Notes under the pieces: generated by a model
Seen by the model: only the letters and a program-made list of their open reading frames with translations
What the model was told of the DNA's origin: nothing
Databases searched by the model: none
Made by a program: the position numbers and the translations under genes
DNA from: Gryganskiella cystojenkinii
Taxonomy: Eukaryota > Mortierellomycota > Mortierellomycetes > Mortierellales > Mortierellaceae
Assembly: GCA_015852425.1 (NCBI GenBank)
Contig: JAAAIG010000088.1
Span: forward strand, 1 to 64,000
Direction of reading: 5' to 3'
Length of the DNA: 64,000 nucleotides
In this document: in pieces, positions 42,426 to 55,606 of the stretch
How the letters are laid out: every line of letters starts with the position of its first letter
How positions within the stretch are numbered: the stretch's first letter is position 1

Positions 42426-43274
42426 TCCTGTTGTTCTCTCTCTCTCTCTCTCTCTTTCCCTTACCTTTAACGATATTTTTGCTATTATTTGCTATCACTG
42501 CTGACTGCATTGGTTCGCCTCTTCCCTCTCCCCCCTCTGTTCAAAAATCGCGACTCCCTTCCTCCAATCTCGCTCGTTCTCAAAAATTCGGGAGTCCTCT
42601 TTTTTATTTTCTGCTGTAACATCACAACCCTTTATTATCCCTAGTACCCCCTCCCTTTTGCCTCTCGCTCTCATCCCCTGTCTTCCACCCTCTCTACTAT
42701 TACTTGCTGTTTATTAGCTCTTTTGTACGATAAGAAAAATGACGTTTTGACCTAAAAGAAAGAAATACATGACATGTGTCAGAAAAACATTGTATTGTTG
42801 TGTAGTTATCGTTCGTTACTACGACTCTGGTTACTCTTGTAAGTGAGGGTGAGAACGTGTTGCGCCACAAAGGGAGCGTGAGACCGTAACTCGCCATGTA
42901 AATTCCACGCCCATAAATCTCCCGAAAGAAGGCTTTAAAAAGTATCAAAGAAAAGAAAAGAAAGAAAAGGAATTGGTTTTCAAGTCGTCCTGACACCGCG
43001 CCGTGGAGAAAAAGAGTTCTTTTTAGCAGCATTTTTTGTTATTTTTTTGTGCGACTTTGCACCATGACCGTAAGCATAAGAGTATGTTTAAAAAATGCTT
43101 TAGTGTAAAAAAAATGAGATTATTTTCTTTTGCATCCGCTTTGGACGGACACTCCTCTTCATACCCTCCTCTCCGTCTTTTAAAATCATCAGACATTCCA
43201 ATTCTTTTTTCCTTCCTTGATAAGAAAACAAGAAAAAAAAAAGAAGATATATCCAGGATAGGGGGAATCCAGTT
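42426..43274. other. Intergenic region with CT repeat
   Basis: 3' flanks of the convergent SGF29 and RML2 genes. Holds a TC dinucleotide run (about 42434-42454) and A/T-rich DNA. Small open frames on both strands show no motif. No gene supported. Confidence 0.45.
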
Positions 43275-44512
43275 TTAACGTCTTGGACGCTCACGAACGA
43301 CCATCTTGTTGGGATGCTTCCTCGTCTTTCCACCCTTGGCGAGGGTACCCCATGGACTCCTTGGGTCCTTGCCTCCCTTTGTTTTACCCTTTCCTCCTCC
43401 GTGAGGGTGATCACAGGCGTTCTGGGCAACACCACTATGATTCCAAAAAAGACAAGACGGAAAAAAAAAAATTGAGTTGGTTTGGTCATTACTGATCAAT
43501 CAGCTACAAAAACGTCAAAATATCGAAAATGAAGACAACAATCAGTGATGATCAAAACGATCCCATACCGAACGCTGGGACGGATACCCATCCAACGGCT
43601 ACGACCAGCCTTTCCAAGAGACTCGTGCATGTTGCCAGGGTTCGAGACCACTCCAATGGTCGCACAGACATCAACGGGGAACTTGCGAACCTCTCCACTT
43701 GACAATCTGACGATCGCATGACCAGTTTCGCCAGTCGACAACAATTGAGCATAGGTTCCTGCAGATCTGGCAACCTGGGCGGGTCCATTGCGCTTCATAC
43801 CGATGGCGTGAATGATGGTTCCAGTAGGGATACGGGAGAGAGGCAAACAGTTGCCCTTGTCGATTGGCAACGTCGTAGTGATTCCGTTCTTGGTCTGGTT
43901 CCAGGATTTCTTGTCCAAGAACGAATAGATGACACTGCCGGGTTGCAAATCATGTGCGGCGAGAACATACGACTGCTTTCCTGTGACCTGATGCTTCAAC
44001 AATGCAATCCAAGCAGTACGGCCAGGGTCGTATTCGATTCTCTCCACAACCTGGGGTCCAGTTTCACGACGGTACCAATCCAAGAGACGAAGACGACGCT
44101 TGTGTCCACCGCCACGATGACGGACTGTGATACGACCCGTGTTGTTACGACCGGCGGTCGAGCGCTTGGCGACGGTCAAAGCACGAACGGGCTTGCCCTT
44201 CCAGAGATGATCACGGGGCACACGCTTCAACCAACGACGACCTGGCGAAGAGGGTTTGTAGGTTTTGAATTGTGGGGTGGCGGAAGAAGTCGCGGTGGCG
44301 TAGGTGCGGATGGCAGAGTTGTTGGAGAGCGAGGCGAGGGTGGTGTTGTTGGAGATGACGGGGGTCTTGGCGGCAATGTGCATGTTTCTAAAGGCCGAGA
44401 GCAAGTGTCCCTGAGAGGTGGGCATGGCAACAGCATTGGAAGTAGCCCGAGCGAGTCCCGAGAATGCAGGTCGGTGCATTGACCGGGCGAGTCCTGCAAG
44501 GATCTGTGACAT
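43275..44512 (-). CDS. RML2: Mitochondrial large-subunit ribosomal protein uL2m
   Basis: Exons 43569..44512 and 43275..43434 give 367 residues. The first about 75 residues are Ser/Thr/Arg-rich with no acidic residue and fit a mitochondrial presequence. The L2 core begins [20 protein letters not shown] and includes [20 protein letters not shown] and [20 protein letters not shown]. After the intron comes [20 protein letters not shown], the conserved peptidyl-transferase-region loop with its His. The C-terminus is basic ([10 protein letters not shown]). uL2 binds 23S-type rRNA and is essential for assembly. Length is usual for the fungal mitochondrial form. The intron phase restores the frame exactly. 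Confidence 0.95.
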
Positions 44513-44955
44513 TGTGTACGAGTTGGTGGGTGTCCTTCCTGAGATGCGGTCGAGAGAGGCAGGATAGGGAGGGGGGATGAATGAATGAGAGAGAAGGGTC
44601 CACTAACGAAGAAGGAAAATGTCGACCGGAATCTAATTATCTCTTTTGAATGCCCAGTCGAAAGAAAGTCGAGTATGTGTTCGGTGCTTCTCAAAGTCCA
44701 GGCACACCAGTTGTTTATCTAGACCAAAAAAGTGTGACTGCGGATCGGAAAGTAAAGTGTTTCCTTCAAATAAACACGTGATTCGCTCCACTGCAATAGC
44801 ATTTGCATTGAGTAAATCTTCCAAGACGTGACTTTTTACCGTCGCATTCAGTTGACACTAGTAGGACAAGTTCGTTTGACATCCAGCTATCCCTTTCGCG
44901 AAAGATTGAAACGTGTCGTCTTAATTATCCTTTTTTTTGAACATGGGCTCGTTTT
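44513..44955. other. Intergenic region
   Basis: 443 nt between the RML2 start and the stop of the secreted-protein gene. Contains leader DNA of RML2 and A/T-rich sequence. No gene supported. Confidence 0.4.
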
Positions 44956-45708
44956 TTATTCCCACTGACTGTAGTCTTCATCGCGCCAAGGGAACCCATT
45001 TCCATCCTCATACTCCAAATAATACTCGTCCTCGGGTTTGCAGACGCTGGAGAGGACCTGATGCTGCCAACGCCCACGTAGAGTTTCCCGAATCGTTTTG
45101 GCCTGTCCCAGCATATCGACGAGCTGGGTGACACAGACATAGTCGTCCTCATTATCGTCACTTTTCTTGTTCATGATCCTCAATTCCTCCAAGGTTATTT
45201 TCAGAATGTTGGCCATGATTAGGTCAGATCTCTCTGCCCATTTTCGATCCACATCATACGCTATCAACGACGCCCGTAACCGTTTCGCCTCTGCACCTTG
45301 AACCGGGAATTCATGGAAAGGAAACGCGCTGGTCTCATGCGGGAACCAACTTAGCCTTGTCCGTACTTTGCAAGTGGGAGGTCGCGGTCGTGGTCGTGTT
45401 CCTTGTAATCGTCTTAATTGAGAGTATGAAGGAGGAACATAATCCCAGGCCTCGCGTTCCGCGGGGACGATGGTCACCGAGTTGGCATTACTGTCTTCCT
45501 TCGTGACCGTGGCGACTATTGTATCAGAGGATGAGATACGTGGGGGTTGTGAGACGATAGTCAGACTGTGTTGCCGTTGTTGTTTCTGGTGAGCTGGATC
45601 TTGCTTATTACCGGCACCGACGGAGGAGTCGAAATGGAGGGCAAGACTGAGTTGAGCGACCAAGGTAATCAAGAGGAGCAGGCACAAAAAGACTTTTGGT
45701 CGTTGCAT
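44956..45708 (-). CDS. Secreted or lumenal protein, unknown
   Basis: 250 residues from the ATG at 45708, chosen because it directly precedes a signal peptide (about 5-25, KVFLCLLLLITLVAQLSLAL). A longer in-frame start would put about 70 basic, leader-like residues ahead of it. The mature part has a Gln/His/Ser-rich segment, then a more ordered C-terminal half (about 125-235: WFPHETSAFPFHEFPV, AEAKRLRASLIAYDVDRKW, DDYVCVTQLVDMLGQAKTI). It ends in an acidic Tyr-rich tail. Few cysteines (three in the mature part). No family recognised. Confidence 0.6.
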   Translation of the reverse strand: MQRPKVFLCLLLLITLVAQLSLALHFDSSVGAGNKQDPAHQKQQRQHSLTIVSQPPRISSSDTIVATVTKEDSNANSVTIVPAEREAWDYVPPSYSQLRRLQGTRPRPRPPTCKVRTRLSWFPHETSAFPFHEFPVQGAEAKRLRASLIAYDVDRKWAERSDLIMANILKITLEELRIMNKKSDDNEDDYVCVTQLVDMLGQAKTIRETLRGRWQHQVLSSVCKPEDEYYLEYEDGNGFPWRDEDYSQWE

Positions 45709-46088
45709 GTTTTCGCGGGCTTTCCCTCTCTCCTCTTTTTTGTTTATTGTGATTTTTTTTTTTTTTTTGTAATGACGGTAACAAATATAAAAATGAACGT
45801 GTAAAGCTTTAGAGAGAAACAATTGAGGAGAATATGTGAATGACAAGGGGAATCTTAAAAAATAGAGTGGATGAATCAAGCAAGAGCGGTAAACGTTGCA
45901 AAAGAACTCTGCCTGCTTCAAGAGAAAAAATAAAGATAATTAAGACGCCAAGATGAAGACACGTTTCAATCGTTCGTGAAAGGGCTGAGTTTTTTTAAAT
46001 TTGTCCTATTGCGTTAACTGATGCTTTCCTGGCGACGGTTATACTTTGAGTGGCAACGTGTCGATTTCTCGTTCTTTTAATATGAGAT

Positions 46089-49000
46089 CTACTTCTGAGA
46101 AAGGTATAGAGGTGCACCAGCTAGATCCATCGGTCCAACTCCAAGACGCAAACTCACTCGCTCAACAACACGTTTCGTCGAAGGTGATCCAGGGATCGAT
46201 CCAGGTCTTGATGAAGAAGCTCTTGAGCCCGGACGCGAATTCGGCTGCGAACCAGCTCTAGAACCGGGGCGAGATCCTGCACCAGACCCTCCTATTGTGT
46301 CTTGGGTGGGTTCTGAGGCACCCCCCACAGCAAAGACAACTCCCCTTTCAAAACTGTTTTCCCTCGTCCGTTGCTGAAACTGACTGTTTGACTGCGTACG
46401 GTGATGATTGTGATGGTCGTAGTCTTCATCATCGCTATCCGTCGAATCATCCTCGTCATCATCATCATCCGAAGAAGACAACGACAGATCGTCACAGCTT
46501 GCCCTGGCGCGATGACCACTGACAGTAGCCATCGTTGGTGTCGCAGCGCCGCTGATCATTGCGGTCGTGGTCTGGTAACTGTGTCCATGAATGGAACTCG
46601 ATTGGCTTCCAGCGTTGCTACTGCCGGCCCGATGACGACTTGCCGCACTGTTGCCTCCACTCAGGGTCCTCGAAACTAAAGCGGCACCGATACCACCCGT
46701 AAGTCCGGACCCGGATCCTGAGGACGATCGGTTGGTATGATGTCCATGACCAGGCGCATAAAGTCGAACCCTAGACGAATGCGACCCTCTGCCATTGCCT
46801 GAATGCGAAGATCCCAGACCTGGAACAGGGGATCCCAATCTCGGTCCTGAACTTGTTGATTGTTGTTGATCATCCGAAGACGTCCCTCCCGTGGGCGGAG
46901 CCGAGGTCTCCATCAAGAACGAGGACCGGATAGAGGAATAAGATCGGTTGATCGACAAACTCTTGTTCAAAATTTCGGCTGCCATCAAGGTCGACTCTTC
47001 TTCATCGTCCTCAACAATCCGATCATGATGAGGGACCGAAAAGAGTGATCCAAACTCGTCCCGACTGCCTTTACTGCCTTGACGGCTATGACGATGACCG
47101 CGATGGAATCCATGACCAGAGATGAGACCCAGTCCCTCGACGATACCATTGGCACCTGCTGATACTTGACCTGCTCCTGCTCCTCCTCCTCCACCTCCAC
47201 CTCCGTTTCCAGCATTCTGTGTAAGATCGGTAGCAATCATGCTCTGACGGTAGCCCCAATGGGTCGGTTGCGTCGTCGTTGACGAATCGCCATAACCATA
47301 TCCAGCGCTATCTCGCTTTCTAAAGTCACCAACTCGAGCGCTCTCTGCGAAGTGTTCCGTCAGATCATCCAACGTCGTGACCAAGTCACCATACTGAGTT
47401 TGACTTCGATCCATCTCGTCGCTTCGATCAAGATTATACGCCGCTCCAAAGGCCGAGTTGGAATCCAGACCAATCAACATGCCATCATGATCCACGAAAT
47501 CCATGTTCTGCACCAAAGGATGGCGAAGGTTTAACCCATTATGTTCCGTCGGCATCGCCTCCACATCCGCTGCTCCCCAATAGCCCGTACCGGTGCAGGT
47601 CAAGACTACTGCGTTCACGTTAGCACGTGTCATCTGCCAAAACTGTTCCCGTCTCGGTTCAGACCAATTATCGGACATTGTCCTCCGCTCCAGGCCTGTA
47701 CCGCCTCCGAGGATCCCTTTCGTCATATCTTCAAAGTTCAACCCGGGTGTCTGCGCATCTGTCGGGACACGAATCTTGAAAATCTCGGCCGATTGTTCCG
47801 ACAGATTCATGGCCGCATCCAGAACCTCCAGGGCTTCGGTCGCGTACTCGGCTTCTAACAACAATCGAAGTAGCGGCAAGACCAGCTCGGGCCCAATCTC
47901 CAAAAACTCTGTTCTCGTGGTATCGACCAAGGGGAGGAGAAGCTTGAGACATTTCAGGGCCTTGTGCTTGTAAATCGCATGGCTGTTGTAGAGCAGACGC
48001 ATAAAGAAAAGGATCATCTCGGCCTGTAGTTCTTGAATAAATAAATCTCGCAACAGCACCGCGATCTGGCGCCAGAAATCTTCTTGGGATCGGAATCTTT
48101 GCTTGGCATAGACACCCAACAGATGCGAGATGCTTGGGTATCCGTCTCGATCCGCAATCGTGGCCAGATCCTTGGCCCATTGGAGACAATCGTCGTTGAT
48201 GTCCTTGGTCTCGAGTCCCTCCGCCAAGAGTGGCAACACACCCAAGAATAAGAACACTGCTCGATAATCCGACGGATCGATCAGAGCATTCTCAGAGACA
48301 AACATGGTCTTGCGCAATAATCGTAACGAGATCTGCTCCGTCGTCGTGGACCGAAGGCCCTTCAGCAGCAACGGCTGGATTCCCATGAAATCACTACCCC
48401 ACTGCTCTGGGAAATACGACAACAAAAACTCGAGTGTCTGAGCATCGTTCAGGTCCAATCGGTTGGTCACCACCTCCAGGATTTTGAGTCCCTCCAGGTA
48501 TTCTTGATCGTGCCCCGTATAAAGACAGGCAATTGATCCCCAAAAGATCTGAGGGAATTGCATCATCCTTGCGGAATCAAACGTGTCAATGATGGACTGG
48601 AGCGAGATCAAGATCTCCATCGCAAACGCCTGGATCTCTTGACTCTTGTCCGCGATCGTGTTGGATAGACGTGCGAGCATATCCGCCAACATGTGTTGAT
48701 TAAAGCTTGGTGACAAGGCTCGGAAGACTTGGAAGGAACGACAGGCGATATGACGAACAGGACAGGCAGTCGCCCATTGAAGCGCTGTCTCGCCCCATTG
48801 TTGACGGATCTCGACCTCGGAGGCTTGAAAGACTTGGACGGATCGGTACACAAGAGATTCGAGCTCGGGAGAATCGCGCATACTCAGACTGATGATATCG
48901 TCATAGGCCCATAACGGTTTTCCTTCCTTCGTGTTCAAAAAGTCGACAAGATCGGTCGATTCATCAATGATATCCAGACTCCGGGACTCGCGGATGATGA

Positions 49001-52000
49001 TCGAGTGGATCAGATGCACCAACAATGATCGCGTCTGATCACAGATCAAGGCCGTGTAATGATCCAACTGGACAAAGAGTGCCTGCAACAACAGAGGAAG
49101 GTGCCTCCGCAGCTCTGCACCAGCCTCGACTGCCAAATCGACTAACAAAACCGTTGCCAGCTGACCTCTCGAGAACGCAGGCCGCTTCTCCATCCCATTG
49201 ATTAGACTGTCGAGATTGGAGAGATAGAAATTCGAGACAAACGGGGGCTGGACGGGGTTGCGTTCCTGTTTGAGTTTCGGAACCATGGCCTTTGGCGAGA
49301 TCTCTCCCACCAGAATATCGACCATCCTGGAACACGCCGTCGTCCGTCCCAAAAACACGATCACCTTCTTGGCTGGGTGCACAAATTCTGGATTCCGTTT
49401 CTCCAAACCGAGGTCCAACAGAAAGACGATAATCGGTCGAATATTCGCAAAATTATCGCCTGCGACCAATTGAACCCAGAGATTCTCGACCTCCTTGACG
49501 TGATCGTCACCATACTTGACTGTCAGGTAAAACAAGTTTGTCAAGACCACGAACGAGGTCATACTGAGTTCATCGTCCCTATCCACAACCAATTCCACGT
49601 TTCCGAGCCAGGGTGCAATATAGTACAACATCTCGCCTTGCCAGGCCGAACGAACTGTATCAAATCGCATCATCGCTTCCGAGAGCAACGAGTAGGTCTG
49701 TTCGGGTCGATCCTGTGCTAACCTCGCAGAGAGAACGTACTGGGCCTGCCGATAGATTGTCGGCAGCTTGTTGACAATTCCAATCTCGTATTCACCCGCG
49801 CACGTCTCGGGGAAGAACCGGGCCTCAATCACCTTGAGTAGCTTGATCGCCAAGGTCCTGATCTGGATATTGGAATCCCCACACTTGAACAACGCGAGAC
49901 TGAGCATCTGATGGATTTGACAAGGATAGGATTCAATTCGGAGAATAATGTCGACCAACGCAGTGAAATGACCTTGGATAAACTTTTGAGACATGTCGCC
50001 GGCATAACACTGGTGAAGCGCATCCTCCAAAAGTTCGGCCCTGTCCTGGTTGTGAATAAGAAGTGCCTCCAGTGCATTCCTAAAAGAAATAAGTCAAAAA
50101 AAAAAAAACACGAGATTGTCAGCAGGCATATTTTCGTTTTCAAGTAAAGAAGAAAAAGAAATAATATGAAAAAAAATGAAGCGGTTCAAAATACATACTG
50201 AGCGATGGAATGGAGTCGTTCGTCTGGGCTCCGGAAAACACTCTCGATCCATCGAAAGACCTCGTCAATGTTGAAACAGGTCCTCGTCCTGTCCGGTCTC
50301 TGGTTCGGTGTTGGGTTGTTGATCGGTCCTTGCTGTAAAAGTAGTGAACGTGTCAAGGTCAGCAATCCTTCAAGTGCAGTTTTAAGATTAGCGTATTTAA
50401 GTTCCTAAAAACAACACCTTCCACACTTACACAAAGAGACGCCATGGCTCGCAGCGCTGCCAGCTCCAAATCAAATTTCTCTGACAATTGAATCTCATTT
50501 GTTAGATCCAACCCAAACCAAAACGACTTGTGGTCGCCATCGCTCCGGATAAAACTGTTGGGTCCATGACCACACCAGTCCTCAAAAACCCGAAACAATG
50601 CCAGTCGTAGATCAAACGGTATGATCGATTCCATATTGCCAATCTGAGAGATGGCGTTGTGAAGATGACAGACAAATCCACAAAACTGGGTTCGGAGCTT
50701 GACAAACTCCCATTCGTGTTGCACCTCAGAGTCCAACAAGAAAATCAGCGTCTCGCGGACGTAACCCTTGAGACTCGACGTGATATGCTCATCATGGACC
50801 AGAGCACTGTTCTGTAACAACGGAGCCGTCAAGTCAAGGACATGAGCAATCTCGGCCCGTAGTCGATCCAGTTTCTTGTTGCGTTTACCCTGATAAGGCG
50901 GTTTGAGACTCGTGCTCTTGGACCGAAACTCGTCATGGACCGAATACAGCAATGGTTGAATGTCCTCCAGCAGGGCCTTGTAGATATGGACATTTATCCT
51001 TCCCAACGAGGTCACGACAGACTCTCGAATCGAATAGCGATCACTGTACAAAAGTGGAAGGATCAACCGAAAGAGATCTCGAGCGCACGTAATCTTTTCC
51101 GAAGGTGCAGATTTTTTCCGTCCATGACCAGGAGCAGCGGGGGACTGATGCTCATGTCGAACCATGCTCGAACAGACAAAGATTAGGTATGTTCGCCATT
51201 GTTCCACCATCTCATCCGTCGCCACTTGAGTCGTCTTGATCGAAAACTTGGACGCCAGTGTACTGTTGAGTGCCAGATCCGTCGTGGTCACAACCGCCGG
51301 GTACAACAACATCAGCCGCCTCGTGACCGTATCCAGACACGAGTCGCAAAGTCCCGGGAAGTAAAGGAAAATCTTGGCAATCAACAAAGGGAAACAGTGC
51401 CGCCAGATCGCCACATCGACGCCATGTTCACTTCCTGCGAGCAAGGAAAATACTTCTCCGGATCCCTTTTGATGATGGATCTGGAGTCGGATCAACTCGT
51501 GCAACGCCAGAGGACAGTCCTTGAGCGCATTACCGTACTCGTCCACTTGAAGGATCTCCTGGACGGCACTCTGGAGAAGATGAAAGACCCTCGTAGCTTC
51601 CAGACGTGGTCGTACTGAAACACTGGCAGGCATTGCGGGATCTTTGACCTCGCCTGGTCCCCCACCGCCGTTGGAAGACTCGGGACGATCGAACGAAGCA
51701 GCAAGTTGCAAGATACTGATCGCATATCGACGGATGACTGGTGATGGGTTGCACAAGAACAGTAATCCATTCTCCTCGGTCGTGTGCAGTTGAGTCGCGA
51801 TGCTGACTTGAGGACCATACGACGAAAAGGACCGAGACCCGTCGGTCGAAGTTGCCGGACTCGAAAGTGCCCCCGTCGATATTTGTGTAATCTCTTCCGA
51901 GGCAGCATTCAAATCCTGCGGATTCCTGTCTCTGGTCTCTTGAATCCAGGCTTCCAAAATTTGGATGTAGATTCCCAAGAGACCTTTCTCGGACGGTTGT

Positions 52001-55000
52001 CCAGATCCGGCGACCGTCAATCCTGCCAAGAGTTCCGAGAGTCGATCCTCAACCGTGCCGATAAAGGCTGAGTAGCCTGCCACAGCAACTTGAGCGTTAC
52101 ACTGTTTTGCGATACGGACCAATGCTGCTGCAGAGGCCTTTCGAAGTTCTGGATCCACATGAGCTGTATATCGTGAGAGCATCTCTACAAGTTTGAGCAA
52201 TGGGATCCCGGAGGGCATGCATCTCGGCAGGCAGGTCACCCAGGCGGTCATCAGATCAAAATACACTTGCTTCTCCTTGGAATAAGAGACTGCAAACGTA
52301 GAGTATTGATGAACTGCAGATGCGCCACCGTCGCCTGTTGCGGTTGCCATGAGTGCCGCCGCAGAGAACATGCTCCTAGCCGTCGTGTACTTTTCGTCCA
52401 GGATCAAGGTATGTCCATAGTTGCGATCACACACAATCGCGATCTTGCCGAGGACCGCCGTCATTTGGTCATAGGTATCCCGCATGCCGGCTCTATTGAT
52501 GATCCCGGGTTCGAGAATGTCGGAGCAAGTGGTCGATTCCGTGGCACTGGCAACGATATCTCCCGCCGTCGGGAATGCAGGTTTGTTGCTTCCCTTATCG
52601 AGGTCTGCAAGAATGAGCATAAACGATCGGACCGCAATCGTCATCTTCTCGGGTGAGATCATGTCCATGGTCAAGTTTGTAAAGATCACGTTCGAGAGGG
52701 ACTCGAGGTTCAGCAACAAAAAGATAATTGACCGGGTAGCGTAATCCGGATGACGCGATCCAATGAAATGCACAATGCGGACCAGGTGGCCCAATGATCC
52801 ATCCAACACTGTGGATGATTTCCTGCCCGAGGGAAACAACATCTTGACTAACGTATCTAAGGTCCGGAACGTACTACTCGTACCATCCGAGCATCGGAAA
52901 AGAAACACCCAGAGCAATTGCGACGCACAATTGATCGCGATCAGACGTACAGCCTTGTCCTTGAATTTCTCACGGCAAGATTCAAATACAGACATCCAAT
53001 GCTTGAGAAAAAAGTCCTTTTTGCTGACACATAAAAGCATCGTGACGAGAGGAAAAGCCACCTGAACGTGTCTCGGTTTGTTGGTCATCTTGCGAGCCTT
53101 TGGGTATATGAGTTCCACGGTCTTGGACCAATTGGGGTGGTTGACTTCTGCGACAGCGACCTGTTTTTTTTAGGAAAAAAAAAATGACCCGATAAAAATC
53201 GTTAGTTCGTTAAAAGAGATGGATTCCAACTTCAAGTCTGTGTCAGAAACAAGGATCCTTTTTTGATTCATTTGGTCCATACTTTTGCGACTGGGGTGAG
53301 CAGCTGTACAAATAATTCAGCATACGCGTGCTTAATCCTGATGCCCCTCGCCAACTTGAAAAATCCTGCGCAACTTTGTAGGAAATCTGCAGTCTCTTCT
53401 AAACAATCTTCGGGGTACAGCTATTGCATGGAAAGGGTACAACCAAAAAAAGAAAGTAAAAAGCGGCGTTAGCAAATTCCGAAAGTAGAGTTCAATTCAT
53501 AACAATATCTCGTTTCCCCTTCGGTAAATATCGCTTTACCTTCAGGTTCAAGTATCGCATTCCTCGGATCAACATTTCCATCCGTAATTCCCGATCCTTG
53601 TCCTTGACCGGTGCACCCGTCTTGTACTTTTCAAGTTCGGCGATGAATCGGTCACTGACGGTCGCGAATCGAACGTTAGAAAGGGATCCCATGAGTTCTA
53701 CCAACGCGTTCATGTTGGCTGTGCGGTTGGACGATCGCTGAATAAACTCGCTAGTTGCAGACGAATTCAAAAAAAAAGTTGATAAGTCCTTGTGTCCTCC
53801 AGCTCCCTCGATATACTCAATCTAAGAGCATCGACCCCTTGACTTACGGATCGACATTTTCCAACTGACTGAACACGGTCTCCTCGAGGCGAAAGCCCAG
53901 CTCGTCCGGTAATGAGTCCTTTTGAACCTGACTCACGATCTCAATCAGGGACCGTGACATGATGAATAATGAAACAACCTAAAAAAACAAATGAAACATG
54001 AAAATCGGGTAAGCTTTTGATCGTGATATCCAGGGTTTTCCCGACAGAGTCCCGTGCAAGGCCCTACAGATTTCCTCTCTTTGATGACAGTCTTCGGATC
54101 CCTGTACTTGAAATTGATCGACCAATCTCCACTAAAAAAAAAAAAAAATAGGACAGTTGCGTAATAATATCATTCGGTTAGTCTACAATAACGCAACTGT
54201 TTGTTCACATGGTGTACTGCCGCAAAGCTATGATTCATGCTTCAAAAAGGAAAAAAATAAATCGCGCTTCTTACGATCCAGATTTTGTGGAGGGATCATC
54301 GGTCGATTCGATTTTCCCTTTGCGCCAAAGCATCACACAGTCGATGACGGGTTTCGGTCGATGTCGAGCAACAGATCCCAACGACGCAAGAAGCTTATCA
54401 AATTTGGGGTCCACCCCCTGCTTCAGCGGTGACAAAATGTCCGGTTCTGTGTCTTGCTATTAATTTCCAGGCATGAAAGAAAAAACATAAAAAGTGACGA
54501 CAAGAACGCTGTGTTAGGCACACAACCATTTTTCACAATAAACCCCTTGAAGGTTGTTCAACAAGCAATTATACCGCTGAACACAAAGAAAAAAGTGTCA
54601 GATCCCTTTTTTTTTTCTGAGTTGGCCCCTGTCTTTCTTCTCTCCCTTTTCCGTTTCCCCTACTTACCAGCGGGAGATGAATCATGGCATTGAGTTTTGC
54701 CTCGGCCATCTTCACAAACTGTGTGAACAACATCTTGAGTGCAAACTCGGAGGGCGTTTGGAGCTGATGCGGCAACGGTGACGATAACCTTTGCTGCTGT
54801 TGTTGTTCAAGAGACGCGTCTGGTATTGGTGTATGGCCTGGCTGAGCGACATCATGCTGAAGCTGATATTGGTAGATCGGTAATTGGTGCAATAGCCCTT
54901 GTCGGTCGACACTGTCCTGGCTCTGACTGTGACTATGTGTACTCCCTCGAACACTCTGTGTCTGTTGTCCAGTCATCGATTGTAAATTGTTCATCGAGTG

Positions 55001-55606
55001 GCTATCCTGTAATGTGCCTCCTCCTCCTGCTGCTGCTCCTCCTCCTGAATAATGATCCGTTGCAATTGTAGATGTGATATAACTTCCACCGCCTGTACCA
55101 TCCATGGATCCGATAACGGAGTAGGGTGACCTGGGTGTATGAGTCCCGTCCCGGAACTGGTGGTCCGACTGTTGAGACATGAACGAGGCTTGTTGTTGTT
55201 GCATGGGCTGGTACCGCTGTTGCGCGTAAGAAGACATTGGATGGTTGAAATAATCCAACGGTTGCTGTTGCATTTGCTGTTGAAACTGGTGTGGCTGCAG
55301 TACGGTCGGTGAAGATGGTGCGGCCGCCATGTTGTTGTTATGTAGCTGATGGGGCTGCCCCTCGAATTGTGAACCCATGTGAATGTCGGATGGTGCGGGT
55401 GTTGAGACTCTGGGGGTGGTTGGAAACTTCCAGTCGTTCAGGGCAGGACGATGGCCAGCCCCGACGATGGATGGACCTAGACTTGCCAAAGTTGGACGGG
55501 CTCCATTGACGCCTGGGTCACGGTTATTGCCCGAACTTGTTGTACCTGCTCCACTGCCGGTCGTTCCAGTGGAAGTCGCGTCGAGGTCTGTGCCGTTCTG
55601 TGCCAT
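46089..55606 (-). CDS. TAO3: Cell morphogenesis protein, Furry/Tao3/Mor2 family
   Basis: Nine exons: 54668..55606, 54275..54456, 54068..54131, 53848..53978, 53540..53750, 53283..53420, 50431..53160, 50199..50332 and 46089..50079. They join in phase to 2,839 residues. The first 285 residues are Gln/Ser/Gly-rich. Then comes the family N-terminal block (SEFALKMLFTQFVKMAEAKL, KFDKLLASLGSVARHRPKPV, MSRSLIEIVSQVQKDSLPDE). A very long HEAT-like helical region follows, covering the MOR2-PAG1 N-terminal, middle and C-terminal regions. The last about 400 residues are low-complexity (Ser/Gly/His, with GGGGGGGG). Family members are scaffolds for the NDR kinase (Cbk1/Orb6) in polarity and cell separation; that role is inferred here. 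The length exceeds that of yeast Tao3 because of both low-complexity ends. Confidence 0.93.
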
